A DNA stretch of 64,000 nt from Prorocentrum cordatum (GCA_963575745.1 CAUYUJ010003603.1:1-64000), one strand, 5' to 3'; counted from the stretch's first letter, positions 40,718 to 51,622 are shown. Translations and numbers: made by a program. Notes: generated from the letters alone by a model not told the origin.

Positions 40718-41021
40718 GGAGGAGGAGGAGGAGGAGGAGGAGGAGGAGGAGGAGGAGGAGGAGGAGGAGGAGGAGGAGGAGGAGGAGGAGGAGGAGGAGG
40801 AGGAGGAGGAGGAGGAGGAGGAGGGGAGGAGGGGAGGAGGAGAGGAGGAGGAGGAGGGAGGAGGAGGAGGAGGAGAGGAGGAGGAGGAGGAGGAGGAGGA
40901 GGAGGAGGGAGGAGGAGGAGGAGGCGGAGGAGGAGGAGGAGGAGGAGGAGGAGGATGAGGAGGAGGGGAGAGGAGGAGGAGGAGGAGGAGGGAGGAGGAG
41001 GAGGAGGAGGAGGAGGAGGTG
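40718..41021. repeat. (AGG)n purine tract
   Basis: About 300 bp; the first ~115 bp are perfect gga triplets, the remainder imperfect. Confidence 0.97.
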
Positions 41022-41228
41022 GGGCGTCGTGATCTTTCCGAGGAGGTGCCCAGCGACGGCCCCGCTCTCGGAGAGGAGCCGCCCTCCGCCCGTGCCGCTG
41101 CTGCACCGGGGCCTGCGCCTGTGCGCAGAAGGACTGGCCAGCTGTCCACCACCACCACCACAGGCAGGACGGGGGAGGAGGGGGAGGATGGGAGGTTCTT
41201 CTTTTCCTTCTCCTCCTGCTCCTGCTGC

Positions 41229-41287
41229 CTATGGTGGTGGTGGTGGTGGTGGTGGTGGTGGTGGTGGTGGTGGTGGTGGTGGTGGTG
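41229..41287. repeat. (GGT)n repeat
   Basis: Uninterrupted ggt triplets, about 19 units. Confidence 0.97.
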
Positions 41288-41688
41288 GAGAACCGGCCCA
41301 TCAGTGAACGCAGCGGGGTCTCAAGCGTGCTGCCGCCGTGACGAGGGGCCGCGCCCCATGCGTGTGATTGTGAGGCGTTTCAGGGCGACGTCACCCCTGG
41401 TGGCCCAGTGCTGCGTCCAGCGACAGGGAGGGGTCGTTTAAAAGGAGGAGGGGCGGAACGGTGGGACGGGGAGGAAAAGGGGGCAGCAGGACGCAGGATG
41501 ATGAAGAACGGCAGCAGGGGTATGTCGGGAATGTGAGGAGGAGGAGGAGGAGGAGGAGGCGCGGGGGGAGCACCGAAGACGCTTGCGGCGCGGCGCGGCA
41601 CAGCCGCCCCCACGGTCGTGGCACGTCGGGTGGACGTGCGGCCACGCTGGTGGACTGCGCTTACCAGGGGTCCTCAGAGGGGGGAGAG

Positions 41689-41830
41689 GTACCCCCGCCG
41701 CTGCCCTTTCCTCGTTGTCCCTTCTTTGGGCCTCCTGGGAGGCCCTCCTCGCCACCGCTGGATTCGCCTCGGAATCCTGGTCAGAGCGCACCCTGGGAGA
41801 GGTCCAGGGAGTGGTTTTATCGGTACCTCT
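41689..41830 (+). repeat. Repeat family D, copy 1
   Basis: About 145 bp with core 'gggcctcctgggaggccctc', 'tcgccaccgctgga', 'cgcctcggaatcctggtc' and a right end 'tatcggtacct'. Other copies are at 47652-47772, 52584-52729 and 61474-61619. The best copies have similar inverted ends. Confidence 0.65.
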
Positions 41831-41879
41831 TAGCTTCCCCACGGGGGGTACTCCGAACCGCTCGTCGAAGCAGCACGCG

Positions 41880-42330
41880 GCGTCGAGGGTGGAAAGACAG
41901 CGGGCAAACTCGAACAGCGCCGTGCAAGATGACGAGCGAACAACACATACCCATAACCAGAAGGAGGAGGACTGGCTATGGGTATGGGTGCGGGTTGTCG
42001 GACCCTGGGGGAAGCTCCCGTTCGAGCGGGCACCCCCATCCGACAACGCACCCATAGCCCCTTTCCGTCCTCCCTATGGGTATGGGTGCGTATTGCTCGA
42101 TCGTCACAAGCGGGGTTGGGCCCCTCCAGACGAGGGGCACAATGGCCAGAACAAATCCTCGAACAGCGGGCAACCTCGAACAGCGCCGTGCCAGAATGGT
42201 TGGTAGGGGGCCACATGTGAACCCTACCCTCTCCCTCAGAAGGCGTGGGGGGTAGGGGTAGGGTTCTCATGTGGCCCCCTAGTTGGGCCCCTCCAGACGG
42301 GGGGCACAACAGCCAGAACAAATCCCTGAG
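41880..42330. repeat. Nested inverted and direct repeats
   Basis: Three structures overlap. (1) 'ggctatgggtatgggtgcgg' + 'gttgtcgga' at 41976-42004 is inverted near 42030-42060. (2) 'agggggccacatgtgaaccc' at 42206-42236 is inverted at 42252-42282, a ~30-bp stem. (3) 'gttgggcccctccagacg' with 'ccagaacaaatcc' occurs directly at 42114-42157 and 42282-42327, and 'ctcgaacagcgccgtgc' occurs at 41908 and 42174. This looks like repeated rearrangement of foldback elements. Confidence 0.65.
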
Positions 42331-42394
42331 TTGAGGGCCCTCTGCACCCTTACCGCGCACCCTTGCCAATCCTGGCCGAGTGCGGCCAGAGCAG

Positions 42395-42529
42395 ACCCGT
42401 GACCTCGATGTTTCAATTATTTGTTTGTTTTAACATGTTGGGGTATTGTTTGAGTGTGCTTTATATTTGGATTGGGTATAGTCTGGTGTATTGTTTCAAT
42501 CCGCCGGTAGGAGGACATGCCCGAGCTAA
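42395..42529. mobile_element. MITE family M, copy 3 (degenerate)
   Basis: AT-rich 130-bp island in GC-rich sequence. The right end 'aatccgccggtaggaggaca' with 'tgcccgagcta' matches the family end; the left end is poorly conserved. It abuts the foldback element at 42533. Confidence 0.5.
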
Positions 42530-42532
42530 TCC

Positions 42533-42665
42533 TAGATGGGGTCGGAGTAGATGGGCTCGGAGGATCGCCTCCACGCTGACGTCGCCGATGCATCGCCGAT
42601 GCATCGCCGATGCGGCGAGATCCTCCGACCCCATCTACTCGGACCCCATCTCGGAGGCCTCTAGA
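42533..42665. mobile_element. Foldback element family C, copy 2 (best inverted arms)
   Basis: Left arm 'agatggggtcggagtagatg' (42533-42552) is the reverse complement of 'catctactcggaccccatct' near 42632-42651, with one mismatch. Inside, the arms extend as 'ggaggatc' / 'gatcctcc' around tandem 'gatgcatcgcc' words. Noncoding and MITE-like. Relatives are at 1070, 61651 and 63050. Confidence 0.7.
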
Positions 42666-42699
42666 CAGCAAGTCGGCACGGGCGCGGGCGCACGCGCGA

Positions 42700-43080
42700 G
42701 ACCGCCTGTCTTGGGGCGCTCTTGGGCAGTCTGGCTCCTTTGGAAACCGTCTTGAGTGCCTCTCAGGGCCGTCTTGGGCCTCTCTTGGGGCCCCTCAGGG
42801 CTGTCTTTGAGTTCTCTTGGGCCGTCTTGGGACGTGTTGGGACCCTGTCGGGCCGACGTGGGGCCCTCGGGGTCATCTTGGGATCTCTTGCGCCCTCAAT
42901 TTTGTCGGGAGACAGAACACGTAAAAACAGAAGAACATTCAAAATCTCAAGGATCATGTTTGTCTGTTGTTGAGGCCCTCCTGGGTGTCCTGTTGGAGCC
43001 AGCTTTGGGTGTCGGGGGCACCGTGGGTGGTCTTGAGGCCGTCTTGGGCCCTCTTCGGCCGTCTTGGAACCATTTGGATA
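42700..43080 (+). repeat. Family H degenerate repeat, block 3
   Basis: Words 'cgtcttgggcctctcttggg' and 'ccgtcttgggac', broken by an AT-richer unique piece at 42896-42975. Confidence 0.7.
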
Positions 43081-43279
43081 CAACGTGTAGACCGTCAAGG
43101 CCATAGTAGCAGACCGCCTCCATGGCGTCCAGGGCTGTCTTGAAGACCCGGTGTGAGCCATTTCGGACGGCAAGCCGTGGCCCACCCTGGGCGGGGAGGA
43201 GTGGACGGGCCGGAGGGCCTGTGGGAACCCTTTCTGTGAGACGCCAAAGGGAATGTCCAGAGCCGGGCACGCCAAGCAC

Positions 43280-43350
43280 AGTCGACGACGACGACGATGA
43301 CGACGAGGGCGACGACGACGGCGACGGCGACGGCGACGACGACCACCACG
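43280..43350. repeat. (GAC)n repeat
   Basis: gac triplets with variants. The following GC-rich stretch to 43600 reads as Arg/Ala-rich protein in several frames without recognisable domains. Confidence 0.8.
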
Positions 43351-44019
43351 GCGACGATCCCGCGAGGCTGCTTGCGGGCCCAAGCCCGCGCGCGCCGCGC
43401 GAGCCGCGCCGCCTGCGCGGGCCGCCGCGGCTACGGGGCCACGAGGCCGAGGCCGATGAGTAGGCCCACCCTGCCCAGGCAAGGGTGCCCCTCGCTCGGC
43501 GGCGAGCGAGGGGGGGCAGCGCAGCAGAGTTCGCTGCTGTAGCTGCGCGCCGCATCGCGCAGCTGCCAAGGGTGCCCGACTGAGCCGGGCGCCGCCCCGG
43601 GCGCCTGCGGCTGCGCATGTCGTCCGAGCGCGCCTGTGAAGAAAGCCGTCGTTCGGCAGCGAGCGAGGGGGGGCAAGTGGGAAGGGCCGGGCCTTCTCAG
43701 AAGGCCGGGAAGTCATCGCGGCCTCCTGGGAAGTTTCCTGAGCCTCCCCCGAAGACGCAGCACACTTGTCAGGAGGACGGAGGGCTGAAGTCCCGCCGCC
43801 TTCTGAGAAGGCCTCATCCTTCTCGTTTCACTCTCCCCCGCTGGCCGCCGCCGACTTGTGTCCTGTGTTCCGCGGCCCATGCCTTCTGCATTGTCATGGC
43901 AATGTGGCCCTCGGAAGGGGCTTGTATCTTTTCGCGTGTCCTCTCCAGTCGGCCTCGACTGTGGTGGCCCTTGGCCCATCCTTCTGCCGTGCCTGGGTCG
44001 CGGACCCGGTCGTGTCGTG

Positions 44020-44330
44020 TACAGGAAGCGTCTTGGATGCCTCTACATCGGGGGTCTTTCGGAAGACTTCTCAGGGTCTGTTCGTGGCCTCTTGGAGGCC
44101 TTGTGGGGCGCTCATGGGTGAGCTCTTGGGGCCTGCTGGCGGTCTCGGGGGCGAAATTGGAGCGGAGGGCTCCAAATTGCAGTTCGAGTCCCATCTGTCG
44201 GATTCCTCTTTCCCGCCTCTTGGGGTCTCCTGGGCCCCCTTGCAGGGACCTCAGAGGCCCTCTTGGGTGGGTCTTGGATCCTCTTGATACATGGGCCGTC
44301 TTGGACGCTCACAAGACCATGGGCCAGCTC
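44020..44330 (+). repeat. Family H degenerate repeat, block 4
   Basis: Words 'gcgtcttggatgcc', 'tggcctcttggaggcc' and 'gccctcttgggtgg'. From 44400 to 45040 no gene or repeat family copy is seen, except a short hairpin 'tctccccg...cggggaga' at 44627-44657. Confidence 0.6.
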
Positions 44331-45049
44331 CCATATCCTCCAAGAAGACCCTAGAGGGCCCAGGACGTTTTTTTTGTTCTGGCGACCGAAGGTTCCTGAG
44401 CATCTTTCAGTGTCTTTGGGAAGGCTGTTGTGGGGTGTTGAAGTCGGCTTAGGTGGATTGGGCTTCTCGGGTGCTCATGCGGCAAACGCTGGAAGCGCCC
44501 AGAAGCGCACAGTAAGTTTGGAATATGGGTGGTCAGGGTCATGAAAGATGTTACACGTAGATGTTACCGCGAGCCCCTGCAACAAATCGTATTCACCCCC
44601 TTCCCCCCTGAGAGCTGTTTCTCCCCGGCAGACAGAGCTGGTCGGGGAGAGGGGAGGCAAGGCCGAACTTTATTATCGCGGGGGAAAGTTACGAATCGAA
44701 CTTGCCATATGTTTATTTTGAGTAAGCACATCATCTAACACGTATTGCGTAGCACCATCATCAACATCGAAACATCCTCCCCCTCCTCGTCGTAGGCGTC
44801 GTTGCCGGTGTCGTCGTCGCCTTCGTGCGACGACGACGACGACCTTCCTTCGTCATACATCCCTCGTGCGACTTGCCGGGAAATATCGTTTATTATCCCC
44901 CGACGCCCCGAATTTTATTATCGCCCCCCGTGGTATTCTCAGGGGGCATGGGGTTATGATGTTTGCGGGGCGCTCTATTACGTGCTGAAGGCGCTGTGGC
45001 GAATGTAGGGCATGAGGTAGACGCGGGTGAAGATAAGCGGGAGGATCAA

Positions 45050-45325
45050 GAGGGGAGGAGGAGGATAGGCAACAAATTCCACGATGTGGAGGGAGGATCA
45101 GGTGTCTGGAGGGGAGGAGGAGGGAGTAGGACGGGGGGGAGAAAGAGGAGGGGGAGGGAGGAGGAAGTTGTGGTACTCATGTTTGCCCAACTTGGGGAGG
45201 AAAAGCAGGAGAATGAGGAGGAGGAGGACGTCGACGATGAGGACAAAAGGGGGAAGGGGGAAGGGGGGGAGGCACGAGGAGCGGGGGTGCGGGAGAGGAG
45301 AAGGAGGGGGAGGAGGGAGGACTCC
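45050..45325. repeat. Imperfect (AGG)n purine-rich region
   Basis: Gga/agg-rich with more interruptions than the other tracts. The open frames on both strands are compositional. Confidence 0.8.
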
Positions 45326-45826
45326 GTGAGTAAATCCCGCCGATCCCACATAAAGCCCCCGTGAACCCCATGGAACCTCCGAGACCCCTTGTCATCTTCC
45401 TCCGCCGTGTCCTCCCCTCCAGGAGAACATCTGGAAACCTTCGAGAGCCGCCGCGCGCAATCGGATCACCTCCCGGGACGACGGAGAACCTGCGACAAGG
45501 TGCACCTTATCTTACACTTAGTACAACATGAATCCTACACTCTTCTTCCCCGTATGTGCCCAGAAAGTAGCCGCCCCCTTCCGCGTATTGGTTTTGCGCG
45601 AGCGATGTTTCCATTTGTGTTCTGAATTCGATCCCTCTGCGTGCTGCTCATTTGCAAAGGATTTGCGCGGCTTGGCTTTTCATATGGATTTGTTACAACC
45701 TGATTGTTTAAAGTTGTTCGCAAATGGTGCTCTTGCCGCATCGTGGGCCTGATTTTCGGATCGGCACCGTGTTTCCGTTGTTCAGGGTGGCGCTCCCGCC
45801 CCAGCGTGGTCCATTTTTCTGGATCC

Positions 45827-46110
45827 CACAGGTCGCGCAGGTCTCGCAGGCACCACGGGGCCCACAGGACCCAGAGGTGTCGCAGGTCACCCCACAGGTC
45901 CCACCGGTCTGACAGGTTCCAAGAATCCCATCAGTCCCTCATGTTGTCTCGCATGCCCAACAGGCCCCACGGGTCCCGCAGGTCCCAGAGTTGTCGCACG
46001 TGTCGCAGGTCTCACGGAAGTCCCAGGTCCTGCAGGTCCCGCCGGTGCCGCGGGTCCCACGGGTCTCGCAGGCTTCACAGTGCTCGCAGGCCCCACAGGC
46101 CACAGGTTTC
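45827..46110 (+). repeat. Short-period 'caggtcccacagg' repeat
   Basis: Degenerate 9-15-bp units around 'caggtc(c/t)(c/g)', 'ccacaggtc' and 'gtcgcagg' over about 280 bp. Translations alternate Ala/Gly/Pro or Gln/Val/Ser with no domain. Confidence 0.8.
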
Positions 46111-46394
46111 AAAAGCTTCCAGTTTCCGGCTGCGCATAACACGTGGTGTCGTTTGTGGAGTTCCAGATCGGCTATGACACGTTTCCGCGGATAGAGAATT
46201 AGCCTAACGAAGGACCCAACCATTTGCAGTTGAGAGTACCGTTGTGAGTACCGATTTCGCTGGATCTCCTTAGTGGGCCACGAAGTGCGTGAAGGTTGTG
46301 CCGAAACGTGACGTGCCACCATACGGGCGCTGCCACTGGGTCCCTTGAGCATCGAGAGGAAAATGAAATGGAGGAGGGGGGCCAACAACAAGAG

Positions 46395-47065
46395 TCACTC
46401 GGGCCTTCGGAGGTGCTCCCTATGGGGCCACGGCAGGTGTGAGAGGTGTGCCGAAATGGCGGGTGGGACCGCATGCAAGCGTTGCCATTGGAGTTTTGGG
46501 TGGAGCTCCCTATGGCATAGTGGTCGCCGACATGGAAGGTGGAACTGTATGCGAGCGGTGCCATTGGGGCCTTTGGTGGAGCTCCCTATGGGGACATGAA
46601 GCGTGTGAGGGGCTCACCGAAATTGGGGTGGAACTGCATGCGGGCGCTTCCACTGGGGCCTTCGGTGGAGCTCCCTATGGTGCCACGAAGCGTGTGAAGG
46701 GCTCACCGAAATACAAGGTGGACCTGCATGCGGGTGGTGCCATTGGTGTCTTCGGTGGAGCTCCCTTTGTGGCTACGAAGCGTGCGAGGGGTGTGCCGAA
46801 ATGAGGGTGGAACTGCATGCGGGCGCTGCCGCTGGGGCCCTCGGTGGAGTTCCCTATGTGGCTACGAAGCGTGCGAGGGATGAGCCGAAATTGAAGGTGG
46901 AACTGCATGCGGGCGCTGCCGCTGGGGCCTTCGGTGGAGCTCCCTATGGGGCCACGAAACATGTGAGGGGTGCACCGAAATGAGGGTGGGACTGCATGCG
47001 GGCGCTGCCGCTGGGGCCCTCGGTGGAGCTCCGCATTGGGCCACGAAGCGCTGCAACTGGTGCGC
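46395..47065 (+). repeat. 90-bp tandem array (family R90), plus orientation
   Basis: Eight units; the landmark 'gctccctatgg' or its variant recurs near 46415, 46505, 46581, 46670, 46760, 46850, 46940 and 47028, so most spacings are 89-90 bp. Because 90 is a multiple of three, frames persist: one reads ELHAGAAAGAFGGAPYGATK per unit, another carries paired CxxC motifs (CERCAEMAGGTACKRC) in the first units. Units end in stops in places, so a real protein is uncertain. Confidence 0.85.
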
Positions 47066-47269
47066 TGAAATGGTGGACATGCGGAGGGCAGAGTCAAGGG
47101 TGGGAGGAGGGGGAAGAGGAAGGAGGATTGGAGACGAGACGCGGGGCGCTGTCTCTTCAAAACGGGGGCCCAACACCACAGGATGGTTGGGAAAACAGTC
47201 AGCGCAATAGGAAGGGATGGGAGGGAGGGGGGGCGGGATAGGATGTCAGATATGGCTCGAGCGCACTAG

Positions 47270-47450
47270 CTTATCCCTTCTCCCTTCCCCATCCCCCCCC
47301 TCCTCCCCCCGTCCTCCACCCCCTGCCACTCGTGCTAGCTTGTCCCCCTCGCTCTCCCACCTCCCCCCCCCTCCTCCACCCCCTCCCTAGCTTGTCCGCC
47401 TCCCCTCTCCCTCCCCCTCCCGCTCGTACCAGTACCCCCTGCGGGGCGGA
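47270..47450. repeat. Pyrimidine-rich tandem pieces
   Basis: The word 'gctagcttgtccccctcgct' and relatives ('ctagcttgtccgcctcc', 'ctagcttatccc') recur three times among cctccc-rich sequence. Confidence 0.5.
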
Positions 47451-47651
47451 GGGGACGGGGCGGACGACCAGAGAGCGGAGGAGGGCGAAGGGCCAGCTTG
47501 ATGCGGCCGCCGAGGCCAGTGCGTCCCTGGGCGCCGCGACGCTGGCGCAGGACCTGCGCGGCCCGGGCGCGGCGGCTGCCACGACGACGGCCACTGCGAC
47601 AGCGGCGGCGGCGGCGGCAGAGCCGGCGAGGGAGGCTCCGAGGGGAGCAGA

Positions 47652-47772
47652 GAGGCACCGCTTCGCTGCTCGTCCTCGGGGAGCTTTCGTCGGCACGGCT
47701 GGGCTCTCCGCAGAGTGCTGGTCGGGACGCGTCCAGGGAGACGTCCGGGGAGCCGCGGTATCGGTGCTTTTT
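47652..47772 (+). repeat. Repeat family D, copy 2
   Basis: Diverged copy: 'tcggcacggctgggctctcc', 'gagtgctggtcgggacgcgt', 'ggtatcggtgcttttt'. The left end is not recognisable. Confidence 0.5.
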
Positions 47773-47799
47773 CCTGTCGCCCCAGGGGCGTCGGCGACA

Positions 47800-49490
47800 G
47801 CAGTGACGAGGACGAGGGCGACGACGGGTGGCGGCAGCGCGGCGGGTGCAGGACCTGGACGGCCTGGCGGCGGCGGCGGCCGGGGCGACGGCCGTGGTCT
47901 CAGCGCCGCGCCGCCTTGGGTCGTGCCCGGAGGGCGTCGTCGAGCAATCGTGGACGTCCGTGGACAGTCTCGGGCGTTTCTGATAGTATCCAGGCGTTTT
48001 CCCGTGTTTTTGGGCGTTTTCTCTAGTGTTCTTGGACGTTCTCTGACGGGGCTAGGATGAGGATAAATCAATTGCAGAGCGTTCCAGAACGCTCTAAGAG
48101 CGTGCAGGAACGCTCCGAGAAGGCCGCGACGCCCGATACATCTTCCACAGCCGCTGGATCTCAGAGATGTTCAGTTTATCCTTACCCGAATTTAACATCG
48201 TCCTGGCTTCGTCTTACGTCCTCGGATGTGTTCTGGCGTTCGCTGATGCCCTCGGACGTTTTCAGACATATTCGGACGTTTCCCAGGGCGATAGGGTGTT
48301 TTTGGACCCTTGGCCCCCCTTGCGCTCGTCGTCGCCATGGGAGAACCTTGACACCCAAGCGTCGTGGAAAGATCACGGCGGGTCGTCTCACCTGGTTATG
48401 GGCCTTCGGGGCCGAAAAGTCGCCAGAGTTCCAGTCATAATTTTCAAGGCGATGCATGTTTTTGTCGTCATCTGGCATTGGTCAGAGGTTGATTGGTATT
48501 AGCCATGGAGCTACTAGGGTAGTAAGCATGACTTTGGGGGGTCGACTTGAAGCTGGAGGTGCGGGTAGCAGTAGTAGCAGTACAGGTGTCAGGGCTGTCC
48601 TTCCCGTCCCACCCCCCTTCCCCTCCGCACCCCTGCAGCCCTCTCCCTCCCCTCCACTCCCAACGGTAGACCCAGAATCCACGAGTCGAGAACCCACCAA
48701 TCTTGAGCTCCAGGCGTCGATCCCTCCCCCATGGGCTTTGGAGCAAAATCTGAATATCCGGAGTCCGTGGTTCCTCCTCCGGTGCGTCTTCATCTCCCCC
48801 TCCCTCCAACTTGTACTCCTCCACCTCATGAGCGGGATCGCGGCGACTGAAGTCAAAAGGAGGAGCGAGCAGGAGTAAGGAGGAGCCGGAGTAAGGAGGA
48901 TAACGAAGATCGCAGTGAAGAGGATGAAGGAGTCGGATAATCTATGAGGAAAGAGGACGAGGAGGAACAAAGGAACGAATACGAGGACAAGAAAAAGGAT
49001 CGATGAGAGGCGAGGGGTATGAATCTCTATGGAGAAACGAGGAGGAGCGAAGAGGTCAAGGCCCAGACTGGGCACGCCTATCAACGCAGCTAAACCATGA
49101 GACAACTCTGTCGCAATCCTGCATGTTCAAATCGTGGCACGGACGACGCTGCGAACTGAGCTAAGCGGCGCCTGACAGACGTCGGTGCAAAAATATCGTG
49201 TGGGACGATTCCGTAGTTCTTTTTTAAGTTAGGCGCACAGAAGAGCCACCGAGAAGTTGTCTCTGGCCCTACTGCCCGCAGCCCAGCAAACATGTTGCTT
49301 GTTTCGCCTGCGCATTCAGGAGAAGGTCTCCATGACCACTTCGCAAGACATCACCGCAACCGTAAGTTCTGGACGTCTTCATGTGAAAGCCATCATGTCG
49401 CCTTGGGTCCTCGTTTTGAAGACACAGCGCCCCGCGTTCCTGCCTTCTTTTCTCGTCCCACTCCTCCCTCCTCCCAACCTTGCCTCTGCC
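47800..49490. other. Intergenic sequence, no gene seen
   Basis: Short words 'gcgttccagaacgctctaag' (48079) and 'gacgttttcagacatattcg' (48256) form loose repeats of 'cgtt..ga.cg' type at 47950-48300. No protein-like frame, RNA gene or repeat family copy was recognised elsewhere in the stretch. Confidence 0.4.
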
Positions 49491-49499
49491 CTTCGCACT

Positions 49500-49726
49500 C
49501 TATTATCATCATCATCATCATCAGCAGCATCATCAGCATCATCATAATCAGCAGCATCATCAGCATCATCATAATCATCAGCATCGTCACCATCATCATC
49601 GTCGTCGTCGTTATCGTCATCGTCACCATCATCACCATCAGCATCACCATCATCATCAACATCAACATCCTCCTCATCACCATCATCACCAGCATCATCG
49701 CCATCATCATCATCATCTTCATCCGT

Positions 49727-49796
<70 letters not shown>

Positions 49797-49800
49797 ACAT
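49500..49800. repeat. (CAT)n trinucleotide repeat
   Basis: Cat/atc triplets with cag and cgt variants; the last ~65 bp are uninterrupted. Translations are His or Ile/Ser runs, or Met runs on the complement. Confidence 0.95.
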
Positions 49801-49879
49801 GATCCTAATCATCCTCCTCCTCCGCATCATCATCGTCACCATCAGGCGACCCACATGGTTGCGTTCGCATGGCACCAGT

Positions 49880-50500
49880 CAACCATGCCGGCACACTCCT
49901 TACGCGCTTCGTGGCCCCATAGGAAGCTCCACCGAAGGCCCACAAGGCAGCGCCCGCACGCGCCCGCCGCACCCCATCTCGGTTTCGGCTCATCCCTCAC
50001 GATCTTCGCGGCTCCCAGAGGGAGCTCCACCGGAGGCCCAAAGGGAGCTCCTCCTCCTCCTCTTCCTCCTCCTCCTCCTCCTCCTCCTTCTCCTCCTCCT
50101 CCTCCTCTTCCTCCTCCTCCTCCTCCTCCTCCTCCTCCTCCTCCTCCTCCTCCTCCTCCCCCCCGCGCAAGCTGGGGGCCGGCCCAGAGGCCCAAAAGGC
50201 AGCGGTCGCATGTGCCCTCCGCACCCAGTTCGGCATTCCCATCACGCTCTTCGCGGCCCCAGAAGGAGCTCCACCGACGGCCCAAGGGGTAGCGCCCGCA
50301 TGCGCCCGCCGCACCCGTTTCGGCACTACCAGCACACGTCTCAGGGCTCCCCATGGGAGCTCCGCCGAAGCCCAAGGAGGGAGCTCCACTGAAGGCACCA
50401 GGGGCAGCGCCCGCGTGCCGCCGTCATCCCAATTTGGCACACCCCATGATGCGTTTCGTGCCCCCAGAAGGAGCTCCACCGAAGGCGATACTCACGACTG
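49880..50500 (-). repeat. R90 repeat family, minus orientation, with (CTC)n insertion
   Basis: Units containing 'ggagctccaccg(a/g)aggccc', 'ggcagcgcccgca(c/t)gcgccc' and 'tttcggc' are the reverse complement of the 46.4-kb array ('gggcc(t/c)tcggtggagctcc'). Landmarks occur near 49925, 50020, 50266, 50370 and 50470. A (CTC)n tract at 50050-50160 splits the second unit. Confidence 0.7.
50050..50160. repeat. (CTC)n repeat
   Basis: About 110 bp of ctc/cct triplets inside an R90 unit. Confidence 0.95.
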
Positions 50501-50764
50501 CGGTACTCACAGCTGCATATGGTTGGATCTTTCGCCGGGACAACTGTTCTGGTTTCGATTGTTCCTGCGCTGCGGTTGCTGTTGGCAAGTGTTTCTTTTG
50601 TTGACGCAGCGTTGCTCAACCGTGCTCTCCCTCAGCAAGGCCAAGGCGTTGCACGCTGTCAGCTACTCGGACGCGTCCGCGCGTCCGGGCTTCAAGACAG
50701 CAGAGAATTGCGGGTGGGCGTTTTGCACGAGGCCCTTCCTCGAGGATCGGCTTTGTTTCAGGAG

Positions 50765-50935
50765 GGGAAAAAACACACAGAGACACAAAGAATCGTCGAT
50801 CCCCAGGAAAAGATTGGAAATATGGGAAGTGGGGGGGATGACTAAAACCCAGAACACATGGGGAAATATGGAGAATCTTGGGATTTGTGTGTGTTTATTG
50901 GTGTGTCTCTGGGCCCCTTCATTGTTGCGGGTCCG
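50765..50935 (+). repeat. Dispersed repeat family E, copy 2
   Basis: Ordered match to 425-600: 'cacaaagaatcgtcga', 'gatgactaa..aacacatgggg', 'aaatatggagaatcttggg' and 'gtgtgtctctgggcccc'. Confidence 0.65.
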
Positions 50936-51283
50936 AAGTAACAGCAAGCGAAGGCAAACGCAGCATCATGGCACCGCGTTGCTGGACCCCTGGCTGCTCA
51001 GCTGAACCCTCAGCAACATCATGTCGACCACGACGCTCACGACCGCTGACGACACGACGGCCGAGGAATAGGATCGGGTATAGCCAGGACCCCAGGTAAG
51101 GGGACCCGGTTAGAAGTAGGGCCCTGGAGCCCCGAAATTGGCAAGAATCACTAGACCAGGTCTGCCGTAGCTGGTGTTTTTTCGTGTGACGGCAGTTCCG
51201 TTTAGAGGATCGGGGCGGTGGGGGCGTCCCCCAGTACACATCACTAAACCAGGTCCCACTAAACCCAGTTCTGCCAGCGCCCG

Positions 51284-51332
51284 AGAGGAGGAGGAGGAGG
51301 AGGAGGAGGAGGAGGAGGAGGAGGAGGAGGAG
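51284..51332. repeat. (AGG)n repeat
   Basis: Nearly perfect gga triplets. Confidence 0.95.
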
Positions 51333-51391
51333 GAAAAGGAAGGATGAGGTGGGCGGAGTAGGACGTATGGAGTTGGAGGAGTAGGGGAACA

Positions 51392-51563
51392 AAAAGTGAC
51401 ATAAACATGAAAACTCGGAGGTCCTCGCGGATTTCTCGGATCCGCGCTGGACCCCTCTCCCTGGCGCGCGGAGCGCGCCAGCGGTGGCGCCAGAGGCGCC
51501 GCCAGAGGGCCCCAGCGCGGATCCGAGAAATCCGCGCGGACATCCGAGTTTGTCTGTTTATGA
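51392..51563. repeat. Long imperfect inverted repeat (foldback element)
   Basis: The left arm 'actcggaggtcctcgcggat' continuing 'ttctcggatccgcgctgg' (51412-51450) is the reverse complement of 51510-51549 with few mismatches. Weaker pairing extends outward through 'cataaac' / 'gtttatg'. The centre holds a second hairpin, 'ctggcgcgcgg...cgcgccag'. The right flank joins directly to a family E tail (51560-51622). Confidence 0.8.
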
Positions 51564-51622
51564 AGTATGGGGAGTCCTGGGATTTGTGTGTATTTGTTTG
51601 TGTGTCCCTGGGCCCCTTTACA
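51560..51622 (+). repeat. Dispersed repeat family E, copy 3 (3' part)
   Basis: 'gaagtatggggagtcctggg' with 'gtgtgtccctgggcccc' matches the last third of copies 1 and 2. Confidence 0.6.
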
